Positions 44,781 to 54,530 of a stretch of DNA of 64,000 bases are shown in pieces; position 1 is the first letter of the stretch, and each line of letters begins with the position of its first letter. The notes under the pieces were generated by a model. That model was not told where the DNA came from. It ran no database searches and worked only from the letters and a program-made list of their open reading frames with translations. This DNA comes from PLA3 sp964592235 (lineage in GTDB: Bacteria; Planctomycetota; Phycisphaerae; UBA1845; UTPLA1), in the NCBI GenBank assembly GCA_964592235.1, contig CAZQCF010000017.1:18035-82034 (forward strand), written 5' to 3'. The translations under genes were made by a program, and so were the position numbers.

Positions 44781-45272
44781 ATGATGATCATCCGGGATTT
44801 CAACGCGTCCGACGTGGCGGCGGCCAATGCGATCACAAACGACGTGATCCGCGAAACGCCGATTCACTTCGCGTACGAACCGGCAACCGACGAGGCCTTT
44901 CGCGCGTATTGGGAGAAGGGCGTGCGCAGCGCGCCGTGGCTGGCGGCGGAAGTCGATGGCGCGTTCGCCGGGTACTGCAAGGCCGGGCCGTGGCGAGACC
45001 GCGACGCGTATCGATTCACAGTTGAGACGGGCATCTATATCTCGCCGGCGTATCAGGGCCGGGGTGTGGGGAAGGCGCTTTACCTCGCGCTCTTTGAGCG
45101 GCTGCGCGCGGCGGGGTTTCACCAGGTCGTCGCGGGGATTACGGTTCCAAACGAAGCGTCGGTGCGCCTTCACGAGGCCGTGGGCTTTCAATATGTCGGT
45201 ACGTTCAAAGAGGTCGGCTGGAAATTTGGCCGGTGGCACGACGTGGGGTGGTGGGAGCTGACGTTGGGCTGA
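44781..45272 (+). CDS. GNAT acetyltransferase, phosphinothricin N-acetyltransferase-like
   Basis: 163 residues. GCN5-related fold with acetyl-CoA motif A (GIYISPAYQGRGVGKALYLAL, about 77-97, with the Q/RxxGxG/A loop) and the Pat-type C-terminus (NEASVRLHEAVGFQYVGTFKEVGWKFGRWHDVGWWEL pattern). This subgroup acetylates small amino compounds such as methionine sulfone, methionine sulfoximine or phosphinothricin. Starts at a tandem ATG-ATG (44781, 44784). Converges on the FAH-family gene, whose stop lies 8 bp away. Confidence 0.88.
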   Translation: MMIIRDFNASDVAAANAITNDVIRETPIHFAYEPATDEAFRAYWEKGVRSAPWLAAEVDGAFAGYCKAGPWRDRDAYRFTVETGIYISPAYQGRGVGKALYLALFERLRAAGFHQVVAGITVPNEASVRLHEAVGFQYVGTFKEVGWKFGRWHDVGWWELTLG

Positions 45273-45280
45273 TGGCGCGG

Positions 45281-46270
45281 CTACTGATCCCGCTCGACCT
45301 TGTTCTCCACCGCACCCAGCGTGTCGATCTCCACGCGGATTGTGTCGCCAGGTTTGAGAAATTTGCCTAATTCCGCGCCGCAGCCGCCGCCGACCGTCCC
45401 GCTGCCGAGGATGTCACCCGGATACAGCCATCGGCTGGCGCTGGCGAACACGATCATCGCCTCGAACGAGTGCTGCACTGTGCCGTAGCGACCGTCGGTC
45501 CATTTCTCGCCGTTGACGAACGCCCGCATCCCCAGCGCGCCCAGATCGGGAATCTCATCCGGCGTCACGAGGTACGGCCCCAGGGCGCTGCCGAAGTCCT
45601 TGCCCGCGCTCGGCCCCATGTTTATCGGCATCACCTTCGTCTGCCGCGCCCGGGCCGACAGGTCATTCAGCGTCGCGTAACCGGCAATCGCCGCTCGCGC
45701 CGTCTCCAGCGTGGCGTTGCGGATCGGCCGACCGACGATGCACGCCATCTCGCATTCGTAGTCGAGCTTGTCCTCGCCGGCAGGGAAGGTCGCCGTCATG
45801 CCGTGGCCGATGAGGCTGGTCGCGTTCGAGTTGTAGTAGGCGGGCACTTCGTACCACTCGGGCACGATGAAGTCGAAGCCGCGCTTCTTGCGCATGGTCA
45901 TCACGTGCTGCTCGAAGGCGTAGAAGTCCATGAATTGCGACGGCCGCAGGACGCACGGGCCGAAGAAGACCTTGTCGGGGTCGAGGACGCTGTCGCCGCG
46001 CGAGCCGCCGTCGGCGGACAGCTTGCGGGGGTCGCCACCCGCGCCGCGCAGCTCGGCTCGAAGCGATTCAAACTCCGGCGCCATCGCGACGGCTGCGGTC
46101 AGCACGCCGGCGAACTGTGGATCGCGCAGGTCGGCGCACTTGGCAGCGCGGTCGGTGATGTCCACGATCTTGTCGCCGATGAGCGCGCCGAGGCGTGCGC
46201 CGACGGGCACGCGGCGCTGCAAATCCGCCGCGCGATCGGCTTCGGTTGTGTAGAATTGGCAGAGTTTCAT
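45281..46270 (-). CDS. fumarylacetoacetate hydrolase family protein
   Basis: 329 residues. FAH fold: metal-dependent C-C bond hydrolase, decarboxylase or isomerase acting on beta-keto or related acids. The family signatures are VPAYYNSNATSLIG, the metal ligands in DYECEMACIVGR (ExE), YATLNDLSAR with Asp, GKDFGSALGPYLVT, and GDILGSGTVGGGC. The C-terminal FAH domain covers about 105-325. The precise substrate cannot be told; human FAH-type and FAHD-type members share these motifs. Monocistronic by position, convergent with the acetyltransferase. Confidence 0.9.
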   Translation of the reverse strand: MKLCQFYTTEADRAADLQRRVPVGARLGALIGDKIVDITDRAAKCADLRDPQFAGVLTAAVAMAPEFESLRAELRGAGGDPRKLSADGGSRGDSVLDPDKVFFGPCVLRPSQFMDFYAFEQHVMTMRKKRGFDFIVPEWYEVPAYYNSNATSLIGHGMTATFPAGEDKLDYECEMACIVGRPIRNATLETARAAIAGYATLNDLSARARQTKVMPINMGPSAGKDFGSALGPYLVTPDEIPDLGALGMRAFVNGEKWTDGRYGTVQHSFEAMIVFASASRWLYPGDILGSGTVGGGCGAELGKFLKPGDTIRVEIDTLGAVENKVERDQ

Positions 46271-46387
46271 CGTCGCTGGCTCCTGGATAAAGCGATGATG
46301 ATAGGGGCGAACCCGTCGACGACCAAGCGGGGTGGATCGCTGGAAAATAAAATGCTCGATTGATGCGATTGACAGTGATGGCCGTCG

Positions 46388-47272
46388 TCAAGCAGCGGAG
46401 GGTATCGGGTTGTCCAATTCCGTGCGCGGCCAATGTTCTGCCATGGCATCGCGATCGGACGCAATCAGCCTAGCCAAGTCGCCAAATGTCCTTATGCCAT
46501 GCGGAATTCCGGCATCGGTACGCTTCAAGAACACTTGCATTGCAATCGCAATCGCAATGACGCTCAAGCCGATCGTTGTGGCATAGGTGAACGCAAGGAG
46601 CGCCTCCGTAAAGAATTCGACGTTCTCAAGATTCGGGCCGATTCGCGCAACGCCCCAGACGGCGTAAGCGCCGGTCAGCACGATTGCTCCAACCATCAGC
46701 CGAGCCAGCGCCGTAAGAATGGGTACGCGAAGCGGGGGAATTCGAGACTCGCTTCGCCATCGCACTTTCAGCCAAAACGACCGCAATCGCGCTCCGGTCA
46801 AGCGGTGCACGATCGGTGTGCTCGGCGCAAACCGCTCCATGTTCGGATCTATGCACAAGGCGATTTCCTCAATCATTTTGAACGCCGTTGCGGCCGCACA
46901 AGGACGTCCGAAGATCACCTGTGAAGAAAAACTCGGAGCTTCCATGCGTGCGGCAATGAAGCTAGCGAGGTCGAGAAACGTCAGGCGATCTTCTACTTCC
47001 GCCCTCCATTTCGTCGCGTCAGCAATATTCAGTTGAAGCAGCGTGTCCCAGTCCGGGTGTTTTGCCGGTACTCCGAAATAGTGTTCGATGTCTCGCAGGA
47101 CTTCCATGAAATCGAGCTCATCGAGAATGAGGCACTCCCGCAAATATGTGAACAACCGTGTTTCGGACGTGAAGGGCTTGTTCGTGCCGATCGATTTCTG
47201 AAGCAGTTGTCGCAATCCAAACAAAACGCGAGCAATCGCTTCGGTGTCTTTGTCCGGGTTGGTCGAGGTCAT
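46388..47272 (-). CDS. hypothetical membrane protein, possible ACP-like N-terminus
   Basis: 294 residues, no family recognised with confidence. Residues about 40-70 (LILDELDFMEVLRDIEHYFGVPA) resemble the helix II-III region of acyl carrier-like proteins but lack the phosphopantetheine serine. Two hydrophobic helices lie at about 187-210 and 222-247; the remainder is soluble. Base composition is less GC-rich than in its neighbours, which could mean later acquisition. It lies between unrelated genes with gaps of about 115-130 bp on both sides. Confidence 0.6.
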   Translation of the reverse strand: MTSTNPDKDTEAIARVLFGLRQLLQKSIGTNKPFTSETRLFTYLRECLILDELDFMEVLRDIEHYFGVPAKHPDWDTLLQLNIADATKWRAEVEDRLTFLDLASFIAARMEAPSFSSQVIFGRPCAAATAFKMIEEIALCIDPNMERFAPSTPIVHRLTGARLRSFWLKVRWRSESRIPPLRVPILTALARLMVGAIVLTGAYAVWGVARIGPNLENVEFFTEALLAFTYATTIGLSVIAIAIAMQVFLKRTDAGIPHGIRTFGDLARLIASDRDAMAEHWPRTELDNPIPSAA

Positions 47273-47399
47273 CGGGTCATCCCTTTTCAGAAGCCAGGCT
47301 TTTCTGACTGGGCACCACGGCTACACCGGATTATACACCTATTGCGACCCAATTCGACAAGGTGTCCGGAGGTGAGCCGAGCGACCTGCGACCGCGCCG

Positions 47400-48062
47400 T
47401 TATGGGTTTCTGGTCGTTGGTTTGGACTGCCCTGCTGCTGTCGAAGCGGGCTTCACAACGACACGTGCCGTGGCTTCGGTTGGCTGGTTGTAAAGTTGCC
47501 AGCCAATCGGGAGCGGAAGAAAGTCGCCGCAGGACGCGCGTTCGTTGTACAAGACGATTCGCACGTCGTACTCACCCGGCCCAAGCTGAATGGGCGAGCG
47601 GACGTATTGCACGTACCCTTTGTCACTCAATTCAGGCAATTGCACGGAGTCTTCGCGGAGGCAGAACTGGTGCACGATCGAATCCTTCGCCTTCAAGACG
47701 TGGAATCTGTTTGCTGCGTCGGCCACATCGAGCCATGCAAAGGCCCACAGGTATGGAAACAAGATCAGGGAATCCAAAATGCCCGTACCGCATCGGGCGT
47801 AATTGTTGTTGATATCTCCGGCGATTGGGCTTTTTTGCCCGACGCGATTGACCTCGAATCGAAATTTACGAGCCTTGGACAGGCATATCGGGCTGTTCCC
47901 TGCGCGCAATGTCACGGATAGGTCAATCGGCTCATCCGCGTCGAATTCTGTCTTCGCCGGCGTCACTTCCATCTTCAGCGCGCCGGGTTGATTGGAACAA
48001 CCGGTGGCCGCGACGATTGACAGTAGTAGAGATTCGGCTCGCCAGCGAAATCGTGAGACCAT
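47400..48062 (-). CDS. hypothetical lipoprotein
   Basis: 220 residues. N-terminal signal with the lipobox AATG-Cys22, so probably a lipid-anchored periplasmic or outer-membrane protein. The rest looks like a beta-sandwich (EPIDLSVTLRAGN, GPGEYDVRIVLYNE) of the type seen in bacterial Ig-like or DUF lipoproteins; no family assigned. Lower GC than surrounding genes, like the preceding hypothetical gene. Single gene. Confidence 0.65.
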   Translation of the reverse strand: MVSRFRWRAESLLLSIVAATGCSNQPGALKMEVTPAKTEFDADEPIDLSVTLRAGNSPICLSKARKFRFEVNRVGQKSPIAGDINNNYARCGTGILDSLILFPYLWAFAWLDVADAANRFHVLKAKDSIVHQFCLREDSVQLPELSDKGYVQYVRSPIQLGPGEYDVRIVLYNERASCGDFLPLPIGWQLYNQPTEATARVVVKPASTAAGQSKPTTRNP

Positions 48063-48197
48063 TCTGATTCACCCCTGCTCTGCTGAATTCCATGTTTCGG
48101 CATGGGCAACGTTTTCAGTTGGGCAGCCGTTCGGTGCCCACTCGCTGGCGCTCGGGGCTATGATCGATGCCTCTGCCGCCGATTTCAACAGAGCCAT

Positions 48198-49964
48198 TCA
48201 CCCCTTGAACTGCACATCCTTCCACTTCTCAAACAGCGGCTTGAGCTTGCCGCGCTGGTACTTGCCCGTGCTGGTCACCGGGATGTCGTCGCCGAACAGC
48301 ACCACCTTCGGGCACTTCGACGCCGGCAGCTTGCCGCGGCAGTAGGCCATCACCGCCTCATCCGTGATTGCCTGCCCCGGCTGCACCTGCACATACGCAC
48401 CGACCTCCTCGCCGTAGTAGCGATTGTCGAACCCGACTGCCAGGCCGACGCGCACGCCGGGCATCGATGTCAGCACTTCGTCTATTTCGAACGGTGAGAT
48501 GTTTACCCCGCCGCGGATGATCAGCTCCTTCAGGCGCCCGGTGATGAAGTAATAATCCCGCCCGTCGTTGCCGCGCCGGCGGAAGCCCTCGTCGCCACTG
48601 CGGAACCAGCCGAACTTGAACGTCGTTGCGTTGACTTCCGGGTTCTTGAAATAGCCGACCATCACGTTGTGTCCGCGAATGACGATTTCACCTTTCACGC
48701 CGTCAGGCACGGGCAAGCCGCGGTCGTCGTGAATGGCCATCTCGTTGACTTCGACCGGGCAGCCGATCGACGGGAAGCCGTGGTCATACATCCAACTACA
48801 ATGCTCGTCCCATTCCAGATCGACCGGGAGGAAGCAGGAATAGCAAACTGTCTCGGACAGGCCGTAGCCGTGGACAATGCGCAGGCCGAACTTCTCCTGA
48901 AAATCGCGGGCGACTTCGACGGAGAGCGGGCCGGCCCCGCAGATGAAGTGTCGAAACGCGGGAATGTCCTCCGGCCGATACGGTTCATCGGCCTCGATGA
49001 GAAACTGCAGCAGGGTCGGCACGACGCTGACGATTTCGACGGTGTGCCGGGCCAGCTTCCGCCAGAAACCGCCGCTGCGGAAGCGACGGTTCACGGCCAC
49101 GTGCGCCCCCGCGAAGACGGGCGTTAGCAGCGTCACGATCGTGCCGTTCACGTGGTGGATCGGCAGCACGTTCATCATCACGGTGCGATGGGTGATGTGA
49201 TGCCAGCGGCAGATCGCCCACGCATCGCAGAGCATCTGCTTTTGTGTCAACACGACACCCTTGGGGTTGCCCGTCGTGCCGGAGGTATAGACCACTAGCG
49301 CTTCGCTGTCCCACGAGATCGGCGGCGGCGGTTCGGCCATCGGCGACGGTTTGACCAAGGCGACGAGCGCTGCGAAATCATCCCAGCCGGCAATGGCCTT
49401 TGCTGCGGTTCCACCCGCGCCGCCTTCGCCATCGGTGGACATCGCGCGGCGGACGTTTGGGCCGATGGCCTTTTCAACGCCGGAAAAGTCCTTTCGCGCG
49501 GAGACGTGAGCGATCAGCACGGTCGCGTCGCTGTTGCCGACGATGTAGCCGACGCGGTCGTCGGATTCACTCGGATTGATCGGGACCACGCGCGCGCCGA
49601 TTCGCCACGCGGCGAAGTAGATCGCCACGGTCATCGGCTCATTGATCGTGAGCGTGGCAACGCTGCCGCCGAGTCCGATGCCGTAATGGTTTGCGAGCAC
49701 CTTCGCGACCCGCTCAATCAGCGACAGGAAGGCGCCATAGGAAAATGCGGTGGGCGTCTCGTCGTCGGCGTGGCACGGGTAATAGGTCATCCACGGCTGA
49801 TCGACGCGCTGCGTTCCCTGGGCGTACCACAACTCACCGAGGCTGCGAAAAGGCAGCTCGTCGTCGATCGCGGGCAGGGGATCGCATAGGTGTGCGGCAT
49901 CGATGAGCTGGGCGGTCTCGCCGTCGAAGGATTCCGGCTTTGGGGATGCGAGATGGCTCGACAT
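48198..49964 (-). CDS. AMP-dependent acyl-CoA synthetase/ligase
   Basis: 588 residues. ANL-superfamily adenylating enzyme. It has the ATP-binding P-loop YTSGTTGNPKGVVLTQ (A3, about 229-244), HGYGLSET (A5), the conserved acidic motif in WFRSGDEGFRRR (A7-A8), GRLKELIIRGGVNISPFEIDEVL, and the catalytic C-terminal lysine in TSTGKYQRGKLK (A10). Most similar in layout to long- or medium-chain fatty-acid CoA ligases and O-succinylbenzoate-CoA ligase-like enzymes; the substrate is not certain. It is divergent from the PEP-CTERM gene at 50295. Confidence 0.9.
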   Translation of the reverse strand: MSSHLASPKPESFDGETAQLIDAAHLCDPLPAIDDELPFRSLGELWYAQGTQRVDQPWMTYYPCHADDETPTAFSYGAFLSLIERVAKVLANHYGIGLGGSVATLTINEPMTVAIYFAAWRIGARVVPINPSESDDRVGYIVGNSDATVLIAHVSARKDFSGVEKAIGPNVRRAMSTDGEGGAGGTAAKAIAGWDDFAALVALVKPSPMAEPPPPISWDSEALVVYTSGTTGNPKGVVLTQKQMLCDAWAICRWHHITHRTVMMNVLPIHHVNGTIVTLLTPVFAGAHVAVNRRFRSGGFWRKLARHTVEIVSVVPTLLQFLIEADEPYRPEDIPAFRHFICGAGPLSVEVARDFQEKFGLRIVHGYGLSETVCYSCFLPVDLEWDEHCSWMYDHGFPSIGCPVEVNEMAIHDDRGLPVPDGVKGEIVIRGHNVMVGYFKNPEVNATTFKFGWFRSGDEGFRRRGNDGRDYYFITGRLKELIIRGGVNISPFEIDEVLTSMPGVRVGLAVGFDNRYYGEEVGAYVQVQPGQAITDEAVMAYCRGKLPASKCPKVVLFGDDIPVTSTGKYQRGKLKPLFEKWKDVQFKG

Positions 49965-50294
49965 GTCTGCGTTTCCTCCTCGTGTCCATCATTGAAACGA
50001 CCAACATGGCGATGGGCAACCAACCCGGACAATTCTTGCGGTTGCCGCACCGGTCGAAAAGTCGCGGCGTCGCAAAGTGGTGTTGAAACAAGCACTTATG
50101 CGCAGGGAACGGGAGCGTTATCGTGAAAGAGATTTCAATGATTTGTGGGGGAGGGCTTGTATCTCCAGGCAAATTCCGTTAACCTTAACATAGCAGGAAA
50201 TGGGAAAGTCCCGAGTAAGGGGCTGGTGGTCGCCGCAAGGCGAGAGGGTCGGCGTGTCGAAGCACGTCGACGGGTACGGGAAGGAGAAGCTTCC
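49965..50294. other. divergent intergenic region
   Basis: 330 bp between the divergent acyl-CoA ligase and PEP-CTERM genes. A possible plus-strand promoter is TTGTAT (about 50157) followed after 17 bp by TAACCT. An inverted repeat around GTCGAAGCACGTCGAC (about 50257-50272) lies in the leader. No gene seen: the in-frame upstream extension of the PEP-CTERM ORF lacks signal-peptide character. Confidence 0.4.
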
Positions 50295-51698
50295 ATGTTC
50301 GTATTGAGTTCGAAGTTCGTGCGCGGCGCGTGCGCTGCGCTGGTCATTGCGTGGGGTTCATCGGCTGTTATGGCCGTCGGCCCGGAAGTGATCTACACAG
50401 AGATCACTACGCACTCGTCGGGGACAGTGCCCGGCGCCCTGGACGGCGCGGGTAATCCGGTAGCGACCAACTGGCTCGCCTTGGAAGACCTTTCGATTCG
50501 CCATGACGGCGGCGAGTGGATGCTCAAGGGCCGCACGACGCAGGCGACGACGAATGACTCGATTCTGGTCAAAGGCTCCGGCTTGAGCGGCACGATGTTC
50601 GCGCAGGACGGCCAGCCCGTGCAAGGTGGCGCGCCTGGCGAGCAGTATGATTTCTTTGATTCGCCGGTTCCTGCCGCTTGGGACTCGGCGGGCAACATCG
50701 CGTTCAGCTTCCGAGCGAAGGGCGGTGTGGCTTCAGTCTTCGAGAAGATCGTCAAAGTCGTGGGCGGCGTGCATACCATCCAGATTCAAATGGGCGACGC
50801 GGCCCTGGGGCTGATCGACAATCCGCCGGGCAACTCCGGCAACGAGACCTTCGGCAACTCGATGAACTCGGTGTATCTGCTGGATGACGGGCGCGTGTCG
50901 TTCGTCAATACCCCGATCACGAACTTGCACTCATCTCGTTATCCGGCGATCTTCCGCGACAACATGGCCTTCAAGCAGTCGGGCATCACGCCGATCGGCG
51001 CGGAAATCTGGGACAGTTTCGACTTGAGCGACGCCGGCGGCACGCCCGATGGCGCGTTCTGGTTCGCCGAGGGCGACACCGAGAACCCCAACACGGCCAT
51101 TGACAAGATTCTCGCGGTGAACGACACGATCATGATCCAGGAAGGCTCGCCCGTCGCCGGAGTCGGCACGCCGATCATGGCCGACATCTTCTTCACCCGC
51201 ATGGTCAGCAACGGCGACTGGTTCTCGCGCGGCGATGACCCGGCCGACAACGACTGGGCCGTTCGCAACGGCGTCCTTCTCGCCAAGACTGGCGACCTCA
51301 TCACCGGCACCGAGAGCTGGGGCAACACGTTGAGCGGCTTCACGGGTGATCGCCTCGGTAACTGGCTGCTGACCGGCAACACCGACATCGGCGACCCGAA
51401 TATCGACACCGTGATGGTGTACAACGGCAGCACGATTCTGATGCGTGAGGGCGATCCGATCGACCTCAACAACAATGGCTTCTTTGACGACGACGTGTTC
51501 CTCTCCAGCTTCCAGGCAAACGACATGCACCTGACCGACAGCGGCCTGGTGTACTTCCTCGCGACCCTGCGAAACGGCGCCGGCACGGCATTGGGCGATG
51601 CCTTCCTGCGGATCGCCGTGCCCGAGCCGGCTACGCTGGCGGCTCTGGCGATGGGCTTCGCGCTGTTCCGCCCGCGCCGACGGTCGTCGAGCCGCTGA
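50295..51698 (+). CDS. secreted PEP-CTERM protein
   Basis: 467 residues. Signal peptide 1-27 (ending VMA), then a beta-rich body with repeated modules naming energies of beta-propeller type (VYLLDDGRVSFVNTPI, MIQEGSPVAG, ILMREGDPIDLNNNGFFDDD) and many Asp/Asn-Gly turns. The C-terminus AVPEPATLAALAMGFALFRPRRR is a PEP-CTERM sorting signal. ATG at 50295 follows AAGGAG by 9 nt. Probably exported and processed by an exosortase/archaeosortase-like enzyme encoded elsewhere. Strong terminator 45 bp after the stop. Function of the exported body unknown. Confidence 0.85.
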   Translation: MFVLSSKFVRGACAALVIAWGSSAVMAVGPEVIYTEITTHSSGTVPGALDGAGNPVATNWLALEDLSIRHDGGEWMLKGRTTQATTNDSILVKGSGLSGTMFAQDGQPVQGGAPGEQYDFFDSPVPAAWDSAGNIAFSFRAKGGVASVFEKIVKVVGGVHTIQIQMGDAALGLIDNPPGNSGNETFGNSMNSVYLLDDGRVSFVNTPITNLHSSRYPAIFRDNMAFKQSGITPIGAEIWDSFDLSDAGGTPDGAFWFAEGDTENPNTAIDKILAVNDTIMIQEGSPVAGVGTPIMADIFFTRMVSNGDWFSRGDDPADNDWAVRNGVLLAKTGDLITGTESWGNTLSGFTGDRLGNWLLTGNTDIGDPNIDTVMVYNGSTILMREGDPIDLNNNGFFDDDVFLSSFQANDMHLTDSGLVYFLATLRNGAGTALGDAFLRIAVPEPATLAALAMGFALFRPRRRSSSR

Positions 51699-51742
51699 TA
51701 CAGTCGCCGGGTTTTCGGGCGATTTGAATCGAGTACTTTTAC

Positions 51743-51776
51743 GAGAGGGCACGCACGGCGTGTCCTCTCTTTTTTT
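51743..51776 (+). terminator. rho-independent terminator
   Basis: GAGAGGGCACGC (51743-51754) pairs with GCGTGTCCTCTC (51758-51769) with one G-U pair and a 3-nt loop, followed by seven T residues (51770-51776). Confidence 0.9.
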
Positions 51777-51818
51777 CGAGCCATAGAGTTCGCACGGCTG
51801 CGTGGGATCGTTGCGCGC

Positions 51819-53328
51819 TTACAGGATAGGCGTGGCCATCCGCGCGGCGCCAAGGGCGAGTTGCTGGCCGAAGCTGTAAGCGGCGATTTCGCCTGGCAGG
51901 ACGCGGTGGGACGAAGCGAGCAGGGCGTCGAAGTCAGCTTCGAGCAGCCGGGCGGCATCGGCGTCGTAGAGGATGCTGGTCAGTTCAAAATTGATGCGAA
52001 AGCTGCGGACATCCATGTTGGCCGAGCCGACCATCGCCCAGCGCTGGTCGACGACGACGACTTTGGAATGCAGCATGCCATGATCGTATTCATAAATCTC
52101 CACGCCCGCTTCAAGAAGCTCCTGATACGTCGCTCGGCCGGCCCAAAGCACCATCCAGTGATCTGATTTCGAGGGGAGCAGGAGCCGGACGCGCACGCCG
52201 CGCAGTGCCGCCGAGGTGCTGTCCACGCTGGCCCAGAAGGTCGCGGTNNNNNNNNNNGCCGCGCAGTGCCGCCGATTCCAGCGCGAGCAGCATGGCGTTG
52301 TCGGGCACGAAGTAGGGCGTGATCAGCAGCACGCCGTGCCGCGCATCAGACACCGCGGCGAAGAGCAGGTGATCGAGGATGCGCGGTCGGCGATCCGGCC
52401 CGCTGGGGATGATCTGCATGACCTGTCGGCCCGCCGGCTCCAGCGGTGGAAAGTAGCGTTCGGAGAGCAGGCTTTCACGCGTAGCGAAATGCCAGTCTTC
52501 GGCGAAGATCTCCTGCAATTGTGCGGCGGCCGGGCCGTGGATGCAGAGGGTCGTGTCCCGCCAGGGGCCGAAGCGAGCCTTTCGTCCGCGGTATTCGTCG
52601 GCGATGTTGTGACTGCCGGTGACGGCGTGGATGCCGTCGATGATCACGAGTTTGCGATGGTTGCGGCAGTTGATGTTCAGGCGGCGCGTCGTCAGGCCCC
52701 ATGGGAGAAAGAAAGCGACCCGCACGCCGCGCGATTGCAGGTCGCGCACAAAGGCCCGCGAGAGTTTCCACGAGCCGACGGCGTCCAGCAGCAGGCGTAC
52801 CTCGACCCCCTCCTGCACTTTTCGAGCCAAGAGGTCGCCCAGGGCGCGGCCGGTCTCGTCGTCGGCGAAGATGTAGTACTCCAGGTGCACGTGTGACCGG
52901 GCCGACTCGATCATGGCGAACAGGGCGGCGAACATCTTCTCGGCGTCGTGATGTAATTCGACCGTGTTGCCGCCGGTGGGCGACGTCTCGCTGACCGCGC
53001 TGGCCATGGCCATCAGGGCGCGCTGCGAAGCGTCGGTGGCCAGGGCCGTGTCGGCGGGGTGCGCGGCGACGGTCGCCTGCGAGCGCGCGGCGAGGGCCGC
53101 GGCAATGATGCGCTTGCGTTTCTCGCGGCGGCGGACTTTTCGATACAGCGGCGGGTAACCAATCAGCGCGTACAGCACGACGCCGGCGATGGGCAGAAAG
53201 ATCAGGGCGAAGATCCACGCAATCATCCCGCGCGGGTCACGACGCTTCAGGAGGATGTCGATGATCGCAACGAGGGCGCAGGCGTAGGCGGCGAGCGAGA
53301 CGAGGGTCCAGAATTCGAAGGAGGGCAT
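51819..53328 (-). CDS. cls: cardiolipin synthase-like phospholipase D protein, interrupted by scaffold gap
   Basis: Two N-terminal membrane helices (about 5-25 and 35-57) and two HKD motifs, HRKLVIID (first) and HSKVVVVD (second), with their GSHN and GSANMD partners: the layout of bacterial cardiolipin synthases, which join two phosphatidylglycerols. Ten N bases at 52248-52257 break the reading frame. The 18-bp sequence at 52258-52275 is repeated at 52197-52214, both encoding SAALRG in the same frame. Collapsing the two copies gives one continuous frame of 482 residues, the normal family length. So this is an assembly artefact, not a broken gene. Start ATG at 53328. Confidence 0.85.
52248..52257. 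other. assembly gap (10 N)
   Basis: Ten unresolved bases inside the cardiolipin synthase-like gene, flanked by an 18-bp direct repeat (52197-52214 and 52258-52275). The true gap size is unknown; the repeat suggests overlapping contig ends. The roughly 33 bases between the first copy and the gap (52215-52247) are probably misassembled sequence. Confidence 0.9.
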
Positions 53329-53402
53329 GGGCGCAACCGCCTGGGCGCGTTGGCGCGTCGGCGCGTGCGCCGGCTCCAGTATAGCCGGGGTTGGTGAGCG
53401 GG

Positions 53403-54530
53403 TCAGTGCGCTGGCAGGTGCTCGACCAACTGGTCGATTTCGTCTTCGGTGTTGTAGAAGTGCGGGCTGACGCGAAGCCGACCGCTGCGGGAGGAAATGA
53501 CCGTGCGGTACTCCTGACGAAGGTGGCTGACGATTCGAGCGTGGTCGAACTTCGCCGAGACGAAGCACACGATGCCGCTGGATTCGCCGGCCTGGCGCGA
53601 GCTGACGAGCCGATAGCCTTTTTCGCGCACCCCGTCGGCCAGCCGGTTTGTCAGCATTTCGACGCGTTTCCAGATTTCGTCGACGCCGAGGCCGAGCAGC
53701 CATTGGATCGACGCGCCGAGGCCCCAGATGCCCGCGAAGTTATAGCTGCCGTTGTCGAACCGGCGCGCATCGTCCCGAAACTCCAGCCGGTAATCATTGA
53801 AAGCCGTCGCGTTGCGCACGTTGAGCCAGCCGACGCTCGACGGCCGCAGCAGGCCCAGCAGTTCATGGCGGCAGTAAAACACTCCAGCGCCTTCCGGTCC
53901 CAGCAGCCACTTGTGACCGTCGGCGCTTAGGAAATCAATTTTCATTGCGCGCACGTCGATCGGCAGCACGCCCAGCGCCTGGATAGCGTCCACACAGAAC
54001 AGCACGCCGCGTTGCTGGCAGATTGTCCCCAGCGCGGCGAGATCCGTGCGGAACCCGCTGGCGTATTGCACGGCCGAAACCGTCACCACGCGCGTGCGAT
54101 CATCGATCAGTTCGACGAGGCGTTCGAGCGGGATACGGCCGTTGTCCTCCGGCACCATCTTCAATTGCACGCCGTGCGAGCGGAGATTCATCCACGGATA
54201 GATGTTCGCGGGGAACTCGACTCCCGTGGTGACGATGTTGTCGCCCTTGGAGAATTGCAGCCCGTTGGCGACGTAGCCCAGGCCCTCGGACGTGTTTTTG
54301 ACGAACGTGACTTCTTCGGGATGGCAATTTAGGAGCTTGGCAGCGCTCTGACGGACGCGCGCTGTCTCGGGCAACATGCCCCCGCGCGCCCAGGCATGGT
54401 GTTGCGCTTCGTCGAGGTAGGCGCGCATCGCGTCCGCCGCGGGACCGCAGACCGGCCCGACCGCCGCATGGTCCATGAAGTTGTATTCGCGGCAGATGGG
54501 CATCCGCGCGCGAGCGGCTTCAATCTCCAT
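53403..54530 (-). CDS. class V aminotransferase (cysteine desulfurase/SufS-like fold)
   Basis: 375 residues. PLP fold-type I enzyme: cofactor Asp in LFCVDAIQALG (about 176-186) and the Schiff-base Lys207 in SADGHKWLLGPEG. An N-terminal FMDHAAVGPV motif and a TSEGLGYVANGL phosphate-binding region are also present. It lacks a clear SufS/IscS cysteine loop, so it is more likely an isopenicillin-epimerase-like or general class V aminotransferase than a cysteine desulfurase (inference). ATG at 54530 is preferred because the 20 residues added by an upstream start are Arg/Gly-rich and not family-like. Confidence 0.88.
   Translation of the reverse strand: MEIEAARARMPICREYNFMDHAAVGPVCGPAADAMRAYLDEAQHHAWARGGMLPETARVRQSAAKLLNCHPEEVTFVKNTSEGLGYVANGLQFSKGDNIVTTGVEFPANIYPWMNLRSHGVQLKMVPEDNGRIPLERLVELIDDRTRVVTVSAVQYASGFRTDLAALGTICQQRGVLFCVDAIQALGVLPIDVRAMKIDFLSADGHKWLLGPEGAGVFYCRHELLGLLRPSSVGWLNVRNATAFNDYRLEFRDDARRFDNGSYNFAGIWGLGASIQWLLGLGVDEIWKRVEMLTNRLADGVREKGYRLVSSRQAGESSGIVCFVSAKFDHARIVSHLRQEYRTVISSRSGRLRVSPHFYNTEDEIDQLVEHLPAH

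Noticed and set aside
51819..52226. A separate short gene for the second HKD half of the cardiolipin synthase-like protein
   Set aside because: It is the C-terminal part of one gene cut by the N gap; the flanking 18-bp duplicate restores one frame.
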